A stretch of 64,000 bases of DNA from Neogemmobacter tilapiae (GTDB taxonomy: Bacteria; Pseudomonadota; Alphaproteobacteria; Rhodobacterales; Rhodobacteraceae), in contig NZ_BMYJ01000011.1 in assembly GCF_014652215.1 (NCBI RefSeq), forward strand, positions 1-64,000, written 5' to 3'. Positions 28,485-38,839 of this stretch are shown here, piece after piece. Numbering within the stretch: the first letter of the stretch is position 1; every line of letters begins with the position of its first letter. The notes beneath the pieces are model-generated. The model was not told where the DNA came from. It did not search any database and saw nothing but the letters and a program-made list of their open reading frames with translations. The position numbers and the translations under genes are program-made.

Positions 28485-28565
28485 CAAATTCTCCGCCAAG
28501 GTTTCGGGGAAGCTACCGCAAGGCGGGCAGGGGTCAAGCCGGGGTGACGCGAAGGTGATGCCGCG

Positions 28566-29084
28566 TCACTGTTCCTTTTCAGGCGGCGCCGAGGGGTTGC
28601 CCGCGCCCACCGCACGCCAGCGTTCCAGCTCGGCATGTTGATCCAGCGACTCGTCGGCATAGGCGCGGAAATAGACGTTCACGTTGAACAGCCGCTCCAG
28701 AATCCGTCCCTGATTGTCTGTGCGGAAGGCCAGATCTTCGGTCGCCAGAATCCCCCGGATATTGCCCGTCACGCCATAGCGGCTGGCATAGGCCAAAAGC
28801 CCCGCATCCCCCGGCCCGGCATTCGGATTGCCGCCCAGCGCAATGATCGCATCCTCGTTCGGCGTGGCGTCACTTAGATTGGCACCACCCGGTGTGGGCG
28901 TTGGCAAGGCCGCCAGATCGGTCGGCAATTGCAACGGTTTCGGCGGCACGATGGAAAATTCATCCGGTCCGTTCGAGGCGGAACGGACGTTCATCAGCCG
29001 GGGTTCGCCCCCATTGGAGCAGGCCGAAAGCGCCATCAGCGCCCCGGTGGCCCAAAGACCGATTCCCCGTTTCAAAGCCATCAT
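28566..29084 (-). CDS. DUF3035-like lipoprotein
   Basis: A 172-residue protein with a lipoprotein signal ending in LSAC (cysteine about residue 22), so it is anchored to a membrane by lipid, probably the outer membrane. The mature part contains EFSIVPPKPLQLPTDLAALPTPTPGGANLSD, the hallmark stretch of DUF3035 proteins of Rhodobacterales. The ATG at 29084 follows GAAGG; a second ATG is at 29081. It follows lspA, the enzyme that would process it. Confidence 0.85.
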   Translation of the reverse strand: MMALKRGIGLWATGALMALSACSNGGEPRLMNVRSASNGPDEFSIVPPKPLQLPTDLAALPTPTPGGANLSDATPNEDAIIALGGNPNAGPGDAGLLAYASRYGVTGNIRGILATEDLAFRTDNQGRILERLFNVNVYFRAYADESLDQHAELERWRAVGAGNPSAPPEKEQ

Positions 29085-29137
29085 GTGAACCTTCGTCCTT
29101 CCCGTCCGCCTCTTCCTAGCCGAAAGCCCAGCCCGCG

Positions 29138-29638
29138 TCACGATGTCTTGTTGCGTGATTTCGGGGCTTTGGGGTCGGGTTTTCCGCCTGTGAACAGCAC
29201 CAAGCCCACCGCGCCCACAAAGATGGTGATGTCGGCGACATTGAACGAAAACGGATTCTCGATGCCGCAGCAGGCCATGTTCAGAAAATCGGCCACCGCC
29301 CCATAGATGATCCGGTCGATCACATTGCCAATCGCCCCGCCAATCAGCAGCCCCGCCGAAAACCGGCCCAGCCGCCCCGGCTTTTCCCGCGCGATCCACC
29401 ACCAGACCCAGGCCGAAATGATCAGCGCCACGCTGATCAAGACCCAGCGCATGAGGTCGGTTTGCCCCGCGAAAAGGCCAAAGTTGATGCCGGGGTTCCA
29501 AGCCATGCGAAAGGTCAGGAACGGATGCCAGACCTCGATCACGCCGCGATTGATCAGGTCCAACCCCTGAACCACGGCCCATTTGCTGATCTGATCCAGC
29601 AAAAGCGTGACAAGCGCAGTCAGGGCCACAAGGCGCAT
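29138..29638 (-). CDS. lspA: Lipoprotein signal peptidase (signal peptidase II)
   Basis: A 166-residue inner-membrane aspartyl protease that cleaves lipoprotein signals. Four transmembrane segments are visible. The family motifs are [19 protein letters not shown] (first catalytic Asp) and VADFLN (second). The ATG at 29638 has GAGGAGAAA upstream. It lies between purH and the DUF3035 lipoprotein gene. Confidence 0.96.
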   Translation of the reverse strand: MRLVALTALVTLLLDQISKWAVVQGLDLINRGVIEVWHPFLTFRMAWNPGINFGLFAGQTDLMRWVLISVALIISAWVWWWIAREKPGRLGRFSAGLLIGGAIGNVIDRIIYGAVADFLNMACCGIENPFSFNVADITIFVGAVGLVLFTGGKPDPKAPKSRNKTS

Positions 29639-29714
29639 CGGTTTCTCCTCAGGTGCCCCTTGCTTGTGCCCAAAGCCAAAGGCGCAAGCAAGCCAGTGCT
29701 GCGCCCTTGGCGGA

Positions 29715-31307
29715 TCAGTGCCGGAAATGCCGCTGGCCGGTGAACACCATCGCCAGCCCCGCCGCATCGGCTGCGGCGATCACATCCTCGTCCCGCATCG
29801 CCCCGCCCGGCTGGATGATCGCCGTCGCCCCCGCCTCGGCCGCCGCAATCAGCCCATCGGCAAAGGGAAAGAACGCATCCGAGGCCACCACGGAACCAAT
29901 CGTCGGCACCTGCGCCAATCCCAATTCCTCGGCCATGTCCTGCGCCTTGCGCGCCGCTGTCCGCGTGCTGTCGATCCGGCTCATCTGACCGGCCCCGATC
30001 CCCACCGTCGCGCCGTCCTTGGCATAGACAATCGCGTTCGATTTCACATGCTTTGCCACCGTCCAAGCAAACAGCAGGTCTTCCAGCTCTTGCGCGGTCG
30101 GGGCCCGTTTCGTCACGACCTTCAGATCACCCCGTGACACATGGCCCACATCGCGGTCCTGCACCAGAAAGCCCCCCGCCACCTGCCGGAAAGACAGCCC
30201 CCCAACCCGTGGGTCAGGCAAACCATCCGTCGTCAGCAGCCGCAGGTTCTTTTTCGCAGCAAAGACGGCTTTCGCATCCTCATTCGCCCCCGGCGCAATC
30301 ACCACTTCGGTAAAAATCCCCGAAATCGCCTCGGCGGTCGGCCCGTCCAAGGGCATGTTCAGCGCAATGATCCCGCCAAAGGCCGAGGTCCGGTCGCAGT
30401 CAAACGCCCGCCCATAAGCCTCGGCCAGCGTCGCCCCGCGGCCCACCCCACAGGGATTCGCATGTTTGATAATCGCGCAAGCCGGGCCTTCGCTCGCCGC
30501 AAATTCGGCCACCAGTTCATAGGCGGCATCCGTGTCGTTGATGTTGTTCCAGGACAATTCCTTGCCCTGCCATTGCTTGGCCGTGGCCACGCCCTGACGC
30601 CCCGAGCCATCCGTATAGAACGCCGCCTTCTGATGCGGGTTTTCCCCGTAACGCAGCGTCTGCGCGATCTTGCCCGCAAAGGCCCGCCGACGCGGTGCAT
30701 TCTGCTGCAAGGCCCCCGCCATCCAAGCCGACACGCTGGCATCATAGGCCGCCGTCCGGCTGTAAGCCGTCAGCGCCAAACGCTGACGGAAGGCCAAGGT
30801 CGTGCTGCCGTCCAGCCCGGCCAATTCGTCCATCAGGGGCTGATAATCACAGGGGTCCGTCACCACCGCCACAAAAGCATGGTTCTTCGCCGCCGCCCGG
30901 ATCATCGCAGGCCCACCGATGTCGATGTTCTCGATGCAATCCGCCGTGCTGCCGCCCCGCGCCACCGTCGCCTCGAACGGATAAAGGTTCACCACCAGCA
31001 GGTCGATGGGTTCAATCCCATGCGCCGCCATCGCCACCAGATGTTCGTCATCATCCCGCAGCGCCAGCAATCCGCCATGCACATTCGGATGCAGCGTCTT
31101 GACCCGCCCATCCATCATTTCCGGGAAACCCGTCAGCTCCGACACATCCCGCACCGCCAGCCCCGCCGCCCGCAGCGCCTGCGCTGTGCCGCCGGTGGAC
31201 ACCAGTTCCACCCCCCGCCCGGCCAAAGCCCGCGCCAGATCCAGAAGCCCCGTCTTGTCAGATACGGACAAAAGCGCCCGTCCCACATGCACCTTCGTTT
31301 CCGGCAT
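29715..31307 (-). CDS. purH: Bifunctional AICAR formyltransferase / IMP cyclohydrolase
   Basis: Catalyses the last two steps of IMP synthesis in the cytoplasm. The 530 residues match the family. The N-terminal MGS-like cyclohydrolase domain begins at [19 protein letters not shown], and the C-terminal transformylase domain contains [12 protein letters not shown]. The ATG at 31307 follows AAAGGGGGACGC. It is part of the minus-strand run from rsmB to rmuC. Confidence 0.97.
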   Translation of the reverse strand: MPETKVHVGRALLSVSDKTGLLDLARALAGRGVELVSTGGTAQALRAAGLAVRDVSELTGFPEMMDGRVKTLHPNVHGGLLALRDDDEHLVAMAAHGIEPIDLLVVNLYPFEATVARGGSTADCIENIDIGGPAMIRAAAKNHAFVAVVTDPCDYQPLMDELAGLDGSTTLAFRQRLALTAYSRTAAYDASVSAWMAGALQQNAPRRRAFAGKIAQTLRYGENPHQKAAFYTDGSGRQGVATAKQWQGKELSWNNINDTDAAYELVAEFAASEGPACAIIKHANPCGVGRGATLAEAYGRAFDCDRTSAFGGIIALNMPLDGPTAEAISGIFTEVVIAPGANEDAKAVFAAKKNLRLLTTDGLPDPRVGGLSFRQVAGGFLVQDRDVGHVSRGDLKVVTKRAPTAQELEDLLFAWTVAKHVKSNAIVYAKDGATVGIGAGQMSRIDSTRTAARKAQDMAEELGLAQVPTIGSVVASDAFFPFADGLIAAAEAGATAIIQPGGAMRDEDVIAAADAAGLAMVFTGQRHFRH

Positions 31308-31338
31308 TGCGTCCCCCTTTGCCGTGACCGCCGGACGC

Positions 31339-33072
31339 TTAGTCCGACTCGGTATCGCGAATCGCCTGCGGAGTATCCTGTGACTTGGCCAAGGTCCAGA
31401 CGATGCGCGTCTCTGTCCCCCGCACAAAGCCTTCAAGCACAATTTGCAGGCAGGGTTGGGGCGCATTCTGCCCCGGTTCCAGCAAAGCCGAAGGCGCAAG
31501 CCGCGCCACCTGCCCGCTGTCGCAGCGCAAAAGCCAGATCTCGCCCGACCGCAATTGCATCACCACCGAACCGTCGGCCGGTTCGATCACCGCCGCCACA
31601 TCGGGATGCAGATGGAAATGCAGCGCAAAGGGAATGCCCTTGGCATCATGCCGGATCAGCGCCGCATCCAGCCGCTTGCGGTCCGCTGGCGTCAGCGCCG
31701 TCAACTCATCCTGCCCCGACAGGCTCCGCCCGTCGCTGGACAGCACCAGTTCCCGGCTGTGCATCAGCCCATGGCTGCGCGCCCATCCATCCTGCGCCAT
31801 ATGGATGCCGTTGCCCTGCGCATAATGCAGCGGACGCGCCAGCGTCACCTGCGCGCGGTGCGACAACACCTCACCCGCGCCAAAACGCGACGAGGACATC
31901 CCGTCCAGCACCAGCGCGGAATGCGAGGCCGTGGCCCGCCCCACCTTGTGCCAATCCCCCCCAAAAGCCGCGCCCGACCCCGTGGAAATGATCAGCGGAC
32001 GCCTGGCCGAGGTCAGTTCAAATCCAAGGGTCGAGGCATGGGCGACATTGCGGTGTGCGCCGCCGGGGGGCGTCGCCGCATCGGCGATGACCGTCGTCCG
32101 CCCGCCTTGCAGCCGCGCATAGCCCATCACCAACTTGCCCACTGGCGCGGGTTTCACGCCCGAGGCTGCCAGCGCCGCATCCAGCCAGCCCTCTGCCCCC
32201 CGGTCCCCACCATGAAAGCGCGCCAGCCCACCATCGGCATGGCGCAGCGCACGCAACGTGGGGGCAATCCGTTGCAGCGCCGCCAGATGGGCCGCATCCA
32301 CCGCCTGTTCCGCATCGGTCAGCGCCTGTGCCGCCCAAGTCAGCAGCGCAAAGATTTCCAGCAGTTCTTCGGGGTTCCGGCTTGCCAGCCCACCCTGCGC
32401 ATCAATCACTTCCGCCGCCTGCTGGCCCAGCGTCTGCGCCGCTTTCTGCATATCCGCCGGTTCCGGCAGACCCGACAGCGAAAGCCCCGCCTGCAACAGC
32501 CCCGTCAGCGCCTCGATCCGGGGCAGGCCCGCCGGGGCCTTGGCCCAGCGGCTTTGCAAAAACGCCGTCTGCGCCGACAGCGTGCCCAGAAACGCCTCGA
32601 CCGCCACCGGATCCTGCCCCTGCAACAGAAAGGCCGAATGGTTGATCAGCCGCGTCAGCCGCCGCCCGGTCAGTTCCGGCAGCCAGCCGGGCCCCTTGCC
32701 CCGCCCATAGGCCGCGATCCAATCCCAGACCCAGCCCTGCGCCCTGATCCGCGCCATGCTGTCGCCCACCGCCGCCAGATCATCCAGCCAGCCAAAGCCC
32801 TGCATCGCCTGTTGAAACGCCAGATCCGGGGCCGCAATCTCCCAAAAGGCGGTCCCCGGCGCCGTAACCAACTGCCCGCCAAAGCGGAAATTCCCCGCCA
32901 AAAGCTGCCGCCCCCGCCCCACATGCCCAATCGTGCGCGGCTCGGGCGGGCTGACGAAACCCGTCACCGCCCGCGCCCGTCCGGCCCGCCAAGCGGCCAT
33001 CCGATGGCCCAGCCTGACCGTGATACTGGGAACGCCTTCTGCCAAGTTCAGTCCTCGATTTGGTAACGCCAT
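31339..33072 (-). CDS. Heparinase II/III family protein
   Basis: A 577-residue protein with an N-terminal helical toroid and a C-terminal beta-sandwich typical of heparinase II/III-like lyases (the conserved C-terminal segment includes [21 protein letters not shown] and FHLHPDVAA). In alphaproteobacteria such a gene commonly lies between rsmB and purH, as here. The substrate may be an endogenous uronate-containing polymer; this is not shown by the sequence. The ATG at 33072 has a weak ribosome-binding site, and a TTG at 33087 is possible. Confidence 0.85.
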   Translation of the reverse strand: MALPNRGLNLAEGVPSITVRLGHRMAAWRAGRARAVTGFVSPPEPRTIGHVGRGRQLLAGNFRFGGQLVTAPGTAFWEIAAPDLAFQQAMQGFGWLDDLAAVGDSMARIRAQGWVWDWIAAYGRGKGPGWLPELTGRRLTRLINHSAFLLQGQDPVAVEAFLGTLSAQTAFLQSRWAKAPAGLPRIEALTGLLQAGLSLSGLPEPADMQKAAQTLGQQAAEVIDAQGGLASRNPEELLEIFALLTWAAQALTDAEQAVDAAHLAALQRIAPTLRALRHADGGLARFHGGDRGAEGWLDAALAASGVKPAPVGKLVMGYARLQGGRTTVIADAATPPGGAHRNVAHASTLGFELTSARRPLIISTGSGAAFGGDWHKVGRATASHSALVLDGMSSSRFGAGEVLSHRAQVTLARPLHYAQGNGIHMAQDGWARSHGLMHSRELVLSSDGRSLSGQDELTALTPADRKRLDAALIRHDAKGIPFALHFHLHPDVAAVIEPADGSVVMQLRSGEIWLLRCDSGQVARLAPSALLEPGQNAPQPCLQIVLEGFVRGTETRIVWTLAKSQDTPQAIRDTESD

Positions 33073-33118
33073 AGCGCCGTGCCACAAGTTCTTGGCCGGT
33101 CACTCGGGCGAAATCATG

Positions 33119-34369
33119 TCAGACCCGCCGAAAACGCGCCATGAAAAATCCGTCCATCCCGCCTTTGTCGGCCCAATGGTCCGGCCGCAACCGCAATCCA
33201 CCCTCGGGCGTGATCCAACTGGCTTCCACCCAGTCCATCGCAGGCCGCTCCACCGTCAGGCCCGGATGTCGCCGCAAGGCCCCCGCCAATTGCTTTTCCC
33301 CCTCCTCCGGCAAAAGCGAACAGGTCACAAACACCAGCCGCCCACCGGGGGCCAGCCATGCCAAGGCCCGGTCCAGCAGGTCTGCCTGCAAGGCCACCAA
33401 AGGCTTCACCTGATCCGCCCCTTTCGCAAAGGGCAGGTCCGGGTGCCGCCGCAACGTCCCCGTCGCCGAACAGGGCGCATCCAGCAGAATCGCATCAAAC
33501 AACCCATCCGGCTGCCATTTGCGCAAATCCGCCTCGACCAGCGTCGCCGTCAAGCCCGTCCGCTTCAAATTCTCGGCCAACACCGCCATCCGCGCGGGCG
33601 ACATATCCACCGCCATCACATCGGCGCCCGTGGCCGCCAGTTGCATCGTCTTCCCGCCGGGCGCCGCGCACAGGTCCAGCACCTTTTCGCCCGGCTTTGG
33701 GTCCAGCAGCGGCACGGCCATCGCCGCCGCCGCATCTTGCACCCACCAATCCCCCGTCGCATAGCCCGGCAGTGCCGACACCTGCACCGAGCCCGCCAAC
33801 CGCAGGCTCCCGTTCGGCAAGGCCACCGCCTCGGGAATATCGACCCCAACCCCCGGTTTCAGCGTCAGATCCAACGGCGGGGCCAAGGCCTGCACCGCCT
33901 CAATCGCCTGCACCACCTTTTTGTCCCAAGTCTTGATCATCGCCCCCCGCAGCCAGGGGGCCATCACCGGGGCCGCCAGATCGCCAAAGACATCACCCTT
34001 CGCCGCCACCTTGCGCAGCACAGCATTCACAAGGCCCGAAAACGCCGCCCCGCCCTTTTCGCCCCGCGCCAGATCGACCGCCGCACTGACCACCCCATGC
34101 GCCTGCCCAGCATCCAGCGCCAGTTCCGCCACCGCCAGCCGCAGGATGTTCAACACACCGGGCGGCGGGGCTTTTTGCAGGAAAGGCTCCAGCACCGCAT
34201 CACAGCGCGCCAGATTGCGCAGCACATGCAGCGCCAACCGCCGCGCCCGCGCCTGATCGGACGGCGACAGCCCCGGCAAGCCGCCTTCCGGCATCGGCCG
34301 ACCCTCGACCAACACACCCCACAAAAGATGCAATGCCGCCCCGCGCGCGCCCAAACCCGCCTTATCCAT
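33119..34369 (-). CDS. rsmB: 16S rRNA (cytosine 967-C5)-methyltransferase
   Basis: A 416-residue protein with an N-terminal NusB-like RNA-binding domain (about residues 1-130) and a C-terminal SAM-dependent methyltransferase. Motifs are VLDLCAAPGGKT (SAM binding), DAPCSATGTLRRHPD (with a PC cysteine) and VTCSLLPEEGE (the second, catalytic TC cysteine). The ATG at 34369 follows AAGGTGAGCGG; a TTG at 34390 is less likely. It is divergent from the SDHAF4-like gene. Confidence 0.94.
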   Translation of the reverse strand: MDKAGLGARGAALHLLWGVLVEGRPMPEGGLPGLSPSDQARARRLALHVLRNLARCDAVLEPFLQKAPPPGVLNILRLAVAELALDAGQAHGVVSAAVDLARGEKGGAAFSGLVNAVLRKVAAKGDVFGDLAAPVMAPWLRGAMIKTWDKKVVQAIEAVQALAPPLDLTLKPGVGVDIPEAVALPNGSLRLAGSVQVSALPGYATGDWWVQDAAAAMAVPLLDPKPGEKVLDLCAAPGGKTMQLAATGADVMAVDMSPARMAVLAENLKRTGLTATLVEADLRKWQPDGLFDAILLDAPCSATGTLRRHPDLPFAKGADQVKPLVALQADLLDRALAWLAPGGRLVFVTCSLLPEEGEKQLAGALRRHPGLTVERPAMDWVEASWITPEGGLRLRPDHWADKGGMDGFFMARFRRV

Positions 34370-34435
34370 TCCGCTCACCTTGTCCCGCAATCCGCGCCGC
34401 GTATATCATGCCGCAAAGCCGCACAAGGAATTGTC

Positions 34436-34603
34436 ATGGACAAGCCCCTCCCCCCCGCCGCCCAGCGCGCCTTGGCCGAGGCCGAGGAACGCCGCCGTCA
34501 GGCCAAAGCCGCCGATCGGCCCACCGAACTCGGTGGCCGCGACGGCCCCGAACCTGTCCGCTATGGCGATTGGGAAAAGAAGGGCCTTGCCGTCGATTTC
34601 TGA
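34436..34603 (+). CDS. SDHAF4-like protein (DUF1674)
   Basis: A 55-residue protein ending RYGDWEKKGLAVDF, the signature of the DUF1674/SDHAF4 family. Eukaryotic SDHAF4 binds the flavinylated subunit of succinate dehydrogenase during assembly; a similar role in bacteria is an inference. CAAGGA precedes the ATG. It is divergent from rsmB, and the thioredoxin-like gene follows after about 80 bases. Confidence 0.85.
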   Translation: MDKPLPPAAQRALAEAEERRRQAKAADRPTELGGRDGPEPVRYGDWEKKGLAVDF

Positions 34604-34685
34604 AAGGGCGGCCCACCGCTTTCCCCTTGGCGTTGCCGCCCGGCGTACGCATATAGGGCACAACCGCTTTTCCGATGAGGTCATC

Positions 34686-35597
34686 ATGTTCAGTCTGGGC
34701 GACACACCCACCCAAGCCGCAGCCCCCACCGATCTGATCAAGGACACGACCGAGGCCACATTCATGGCCGATGTCATCGAGGCCAGCCGTGATGTGCCGG
34801 TGATCGTTGATTTCTGGGCCCCCTGGTGCGGCCCCTGCAAAACCCTTGGCCCGGCACTCGAATCCGCCGTGACCACCGCCAAGGGCCGGGTGAAAATGGT
34901 CAAGGTCGATGTTGATCAGAACCAGCGCATCGCCGCCCAACTGCGCATCCAGTCGATCCCCACCGTCTATGCCTTTTGGCAAGGCCAGCCGGTTGACGGC
35001 TTTCAGGGCGCTTTACCCAATTCCGAGGTGAAGGCCTTTGTCGACCGCACCGCCGCCCTAGGCGGGGATGGCGGGCTGGGTGAGGCGATCACCGCTGCCG
35101 AGGAAATGCTTGCCGAAGGTGCGGCCGTCGATGCCGCCGAAACCTTTGCCGCGATCCTTGAGGAAGAACCCGAAAACGCCGCCGCCTATGGCGGGCTGAT
35201 CCGCGCCCATCTGGCGCTTGGAAATCTGGATCAGGCCGAGGCTTTCGCCGAGGCCGCACCAAAGAAAATCGCCACCGCAATGGAGGTGGAGGCCGCCAAA
35301 GCCCAGATTGCGCTGGCCCGCCAAGCTGCGAGTGCGGGCCCCGAGGATGCCCTGCGCGCCGCCGTCACCGCCAACCCCGACGATCCGCAGGCCCGCTTTG
35401 ATCTGGCGCTGGCCCTCCACGCGGCCGGCAAGGTGGACGAGGCGGTGGATGAACTTCTCGACCTGTTCCGCAGGCATCGCGAGTGGAACGATGGGGCCGC
35501 AAGGGCCCAGCTTTTCACCATTTTCGACGCGCTGAAACCGCAGGATCCCATCGTTCTGAAAGGGCGGCGCAAGCTGTCCTCGATGATCTTTGCGTGA
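34686..35597 (+). CDS. Thioredoxin/TPR co-chaperone, CnoX (YbbN)-like
   Basis: A 303-residue protein. The N-terminal thioredoxin domain (about residues 15-115) has the active-site sequence WAPWCGPCK, so both redox cysteines are present, unlike E. coli CnoX. The C-terminal part (about 125-300) is helical and TPR-like. CnoX proteins protect proteins from oxidation and hand them to chaperones. The ATG at 34686 has GATGAGG upstream. The Lon-N domain gene follows closely. Confidence 0.92.
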   Translation: MFSLGDTPTQAAAPTDLIKDTTEATFMADVIEASRDVPVIVDFWAPWCGPCKTLGPALESAVTTAKGRVKMVKVDVDQNQRIAAQLRIQSIPTVYAFWQGQPVDGFQGALPNSEVKAFVDRTAALGGDGGLGEAITAAEEMLAEGAAVDAAETFAAILEEEPENAAAYGGLIRAHLALGNLDQAEAFAEAAPKKIATAMEVEAAKAQIALARQAASAGPEDALRAAVTANPDDPQARFDLALALHAAGKVDEAVDELLDLFRRHREWNDGAARAQLFTIFDALKPQDPIVLKGRRKLSSMIFA

Positions 35598-35637
35598 CGG
35601 TGATGGACGGATGCCGACTTCGTTCTAGGTCAAAACC

Positions 35638-36282
35638 ATGATCAAGTTCAGCGACAACCTGCCCGACACCATCCCCGTCTTTCCGCTGACCGGGGCGCTT
35701 TTGCTGCCCCGGGCGCGGTTGCCCCTGCACATCTTTGAACCGCGCTATTTACAAATGCTGGATGACGCGCTGAAAACGCCGCATCGCCTGATCGGCATGA
35801 TCCAGCCGTGGGAAGCGCCGGGCGGCCAGAAACGCCTGCAAGCCATTGGCTGTGCCGGGCGGCTGACCGGCTTTTCCGAAACCGAAGATGGCCGCTATAT
35901 GGTGACGCTGACCGGGATCAGCCGTTATCGCATTCAGGCCGAAGTGGAAGGTTTCACGCCCTACCGCCGCGCCAAGGTGGATTGGCACGATTTCACCCGC
36001 GACCGGGGCGAGGTGGAGCCGGACCCGGCCTTTGCCCGCGAACCCTTTTTTGCCCTGCTGGCCCGCTATTTTCAGGCGATGAATCTTTCGACCGATTGGG
36101 ACAATCTGAAAGAGGCGGAGCCCGAACTGCTGATCAACGCTTTGTCGATGCTTTGCCCGTTTGAACCCCAAGACAAACAGGCGCTTTTGGAAGCGCCCTC
36201 GCTGACCACCCGCCGCGAAACGCTGGTGACGCTGATGGAATTCGCCCTGCGCAGCGGTGGCGAGGATGAGGTGATGCAATGA
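35638..36282 (+). CDS. LON peptidase substrate-binding domain protein
   Basis: A 214-residue stand-alone Lon N-terminal domain, beginning with [33 protein letters not shown], the conserved start of the fold. It lacks the ATPase and protease parts of Lon. Its role is unknown, possibly substrate recruitment. It overlaps the Trm112-like gene by four bases. Confidence 0.93.
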   Translation: MIKFSDNLPDTIPVFPLTGALLLPRARLPLHIFEPRYLQMLDDALKTPHRLIGMIQPWEAPGGQKRLQAIGCAGRLTGFSETEDGRYMVTLTGISRYRIQAEVEGFTPYRRAKVDWHDFTRDRGEVEPDPAFAREPFFALLARYFQAMNLSTDWDNLKEAEPELLINALSMLCPFEPQDKQALLEAPSLTTRRETLVTLMEFALRSGGEDEVMQ

Positions 36283-36479
36283 CCGACGAAACCCCGGCCC
36301 CCCGCCCGCTGTTTGAGCGCCGGATGCTTGAGGCGCTGATCTGTCCCGTGACCCACACCCCGCTGACCTATGACGCCGAGGCGCAGGAACTGCTTTCCCA
36401 AGCCGCCGGTCTGGCCTTTCCCATCCGCGACGGCATTCCGGTCATGCTGGTTGGCGAAGCGCGCGCGCTCAAGCCGTAG
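36279..36479 (+). CDS. Trm112 family (UPF0434) small protein
   Basis: A 66-residue protein with the pattern [17 protein letters not shown] ... [13 protein letters not shown] of the Trm112/UPF0434 family. Only one cysteine is seen, so the zinc ribbon of eukaryotic Trm112 is not complete. Eukaryotic Trm112 activates methyltransferases; in bacteria the partner is unclear. Its end overlaps the convergent CoA transferase gene by 11 bases. Confidence 0.88.
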   Translation: MTDETPAPRPLFERRMLEALICPVTHTPLTYDAEAQELLSQAAGLAFPIRDGIPVMLVGEARALKP

Positions 36480-37590
36480 TGGTGCGCCCAGCGCCCAATT
36501 TTGGAGCGGGGCGATCCAACGCGAGGTCGGCATCGGAAAATAGGATCGGCAGCCGGACGCCAGGGACACCGCCCGGCGCAATCTGCATTCCCCGGGCCAT
36601 GATCTGCGGGTCGGCAAAGACCTGTGCCAGATTGTTGATCGGCCCTGCTGGAACGCCTGTTGCTTCACAAGCGGCAAGCAGTTCGGCCATTTTCCAGCCC
36701 TTTGTCACGCTGGTTAGGGTGGCCGTCAGGGAAACACGGTTCATCACCCGCGCCTCGTTCGTGGCATAGTCGGCTGCGGCCGCCAAGGCGGGAAGGCCCA
36801 GCACATCGCACAGTTTTCTGAACTGTCCGTCGTTGCCCACCGCAATGATGATCCAGCCATCGGCGCAATCAAAAACGGCATAGGGGGCAAGGTTCGGATG
36901 GGCATTGCCCAGTTTTTGCGGGGCCACCCCGGTTGCCAGATAATTCATGGCCTGATTGGCCATGATGCCGGTGGCCACATCCATCAGCGCCATGTCGATC
37001 TGCTGGCCGCGGCCTGTTGTCTGCCTTTGGTGCAAGGCGGCAAGAATGCCGACGGTGGCATAGATTCCGGTGAAGATGTCGGTGACGGCAACGCCAACCT
37101 TTTGCGGCTGGCCATCGGGTTCGCCAGTGACGCTCATCAATCCGGCCATGCCTTGGATGATGAAATCATAGCCCGCCCGGTGGGCATAAGGGCCGTTCTG
37201 GCCGAAGCCCGTGATCGAACAATAGATCAGCCGGGGGTTCAGGGCCGACAGGCTGGCATAGTCCAGCCCGTATTTCGCAAGGCCACCGACCTTGAAATTC
37301 TCGATCACCACGTCTGCATCGGCCACCAGATCCCGCACGATCTGCTGACCCTTTTCCGTGCGAAAATCCGCGATGACCGAGGATTTGCCGCGGTTCGTCG
37401 CATGAAAATAGGCGGCCGAGCGGTCGCCATCCTTTTCGATGAAGGGCGGACCCCAGCGGCGGGTATCGTCGCCTTCGGGTGCTTCGACCTTGATGACCTC
37501 AGCCCCCAGATCGGCGAGAATCTGACCGGCCCAAGGGCCAGCCAGAATCCGCGCCAATTCGACGACCTTTAGGTCGGCAAGCGGTGTCAT
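36469..37590 (-). CDS. CaiB/BaiF family CoA transferase
   Basis: A 373-residue type III CoA transferase. It starts [36 protein letters not shown], the family N-terminus, and has [17 protein letters not shown] and [10 protein letters not shown]. These enzymes move CoA between carboxylic acids (for example formyl-CoA:oxalate or succinyl-CoA:acid). The acceptor acid cannot be told from the sequence. It overlaps the DsbA-like gene by four bases and is the last gene of a three-gene operon. Confidence 0.92.
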   Translation of the reverse strand: MTPLADLKVVELARILAGPWAGQILADLGAEVIKVEAPEGDDTRRWGPPFIEKDGDRSAAYFHATNRGKSSVIADFRTEKGQQIVRDLVADADVVIENFKVGGLAKYGLDYASLSALNPRLIYCSITGFGQNGPYAHRAGYDFIIQGMAGLMSVTGEPDGQPQKVGVAVTDIFTGIYATVGILAALHQRQTTGRGQQIDMALMDVATGIMANQAMNYLATGVAPQKLGNAHPNLAPYAVFDCADGWIIIAVGNDGQFRKLCDVLGLPALAAAADYATNEARVMNRVSLTATLTSVTKGWKMAELLAACEATGVPAGPINNLAQVFADPQIMARGMQIAPGGVPGVRLPILFSDADLALDRPAPKLGAGRTTTA

Positions 37591-38216
37591 TCCGCCAGCA
37601 GCGGGTCGATGATCGCCTTCAGGTCCGCATAGGCCATGTTCCCATGCTTTTCACCGTTGATGAACAGGGTCGGCGTGCCTTCGACGCCATCCGCCGTCAT
37701 GTTTTCCTGAAAGCGGGCCACCATCGCCTCGGCCATTTTTTGATCATCGAGGCAGGCCTGGATGGTCGCTTCATCCATACCAGCGGTCAGGCCGATCTTT
37801 TTCAGATTCTCGACCGCCACGGGGGTATCGCCGCCGGCCAACCATTCGTTCTGGGTTTCAAACAAGCGATCGGCAATGCCGAAATAGCGAGTATCGCCAC
37901 CACAGCGTGCCACCATCGCGGCCCAGAGGCCAAATTTGTCAAAATAGACCTCGCGGTAGGTGAAATGCACTTTGCCGGTGTCAATATAGTCCCGCTTAAG
38001 ATCCTTGAAGACGGCCGCATGGAAGGCGGCGCAGTGCGGGCAGGTAAAGCTGGCATATTCGACGATCTTGACCTTGGCGTTTTCGTCGCCAATCGCGAAA
38101 TCCTTGACCTCGGGCAGGGCCGCAGCCTCAGCCGTGGTGGTTTCCTGCGCGAATGCCGGAGCGGCGGCAAGGGCTGCCGAACACATCAGGGCGGCGAGGG
38201 CGGTTCTGCGGTTCAT
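37587..38216 (-). CDS. DsbA family thioredoxin-like protein
   Basis: A 209-residue periplasmic thiol oxidoreductase. The signal peptide MNRRTALAALMCSAALAAAPAFA is followed by a thioredoxin fold with active site FTCPHCAAFH and a helical insertion. The C-terminal EGTPTLFINGEKHG contains the cis-proline loop. It likely forms or isomerises disulfides. The upstream DUF721 gene is 20 bases away and the CoA transferase overlaps by four bases. Confidence 0.93.
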   Translation of the reverse strand: MNRRTALAALMCSAALAAAPAFAQETTTAEAAALPEVKDFAIGDENAKVKIVEYASFTCPHCAAFHAAVFKDLKRDYIDTGKVHFTYREVYFDKFGLWAAMVARCGGDTRYFGIADRLFETQNEWLAGGDTPVAVENLKKIGLTAGMDEATIQACLDDQKMAEAMVARFQENMTADGVEGTPTLFINGEKHGNMAYADLKAIIDPLLAE

Positions 38217-38235
38217 GGTTCTGCTTTCTTTTGGT

Positions 38236-38757
38236 TCAGGTTTTCTGACGGTTTAGCACATTGGCGGCCAGTTGCTCCAATGCGGAACGCAGGGCGCTGT
38301 CGCCAACCCCTGCGGCCACGGCGCGGGCCTCAGCCGTGGGGGAAAGGGGAGTTTTCGCCACTTTCGGTGCGGGGGTGAATTCGGCCTGCCCCTCGGCAAA
38401 TCCGGTGGGGGCGGTTTGGGTCAGGGTGATGCGGGCGATGGCGTTATAGCCATAGACGGCGTTGATGCGGTCTTTCAGCCGGGGAAGCTGCATCTGGATC
38501 ATCGGCGCATGGGCGGGTTTGGCCAAAAGGACAAGGGTCGCGCCCATCCCGTCACGGGCATAGCTGATCTTGACCGGGCGGGTGATGGGGGCAAGGTCGC
38601 CCCCCGCCACTTCGGGCCAATGGGTCAGCAGCTTCATGATGGCAAAGCCGCGCGATTCGCCGGCCTTGGCGATGCGATCCTTGAGCAGATGCGACGCAGC
38701 CTCAAAACCCCGCTTGCGGCGGTTGGGGTCGATGGGGCGGGTTTCGCTGTCGGTCAT
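38236..38757 (-). CDS. DUF721 domain protein
   Basis: A 173-residue protein of the DUF721 (DciA-like) group. In DciA proteins the fold relates to helicase loading, but alphaproteobacterial members of this length are not well studied. Conserved parts are LLTHWPEVAGGDLAPITRPVKISY and PMIQMQLPRLKDRINAVYGYNAI. It is divergent from mutY across about 80 bases and begins the DUF721-DsbA-CoA transferase operon. Confidence 0.85.
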   Translation of the reverse strand: MTDSETRPIDPNRRKRGFEAASHLLKDRIAKAGESRGFAIMKLLTHWPEVAGGDLAPITRPVKISYARDGMGATLVLLAKPAHAPMIQMQLPRLKDRINAVYGYNAIARITLTQTAPTGFAEGQAEFTPAPKVAKTPLSPTAEARAVAAGVGDSALRSALEQLAANVLNRQKT

Positions 38758-38839
38758 CTGGCCTGTTTCCGATTTCCCGCTATTTCTGGCACAAGCAGGC
38801 CTGTGGGCCAAGTGTCGGGTCTGAAACAAGGCATAAAGA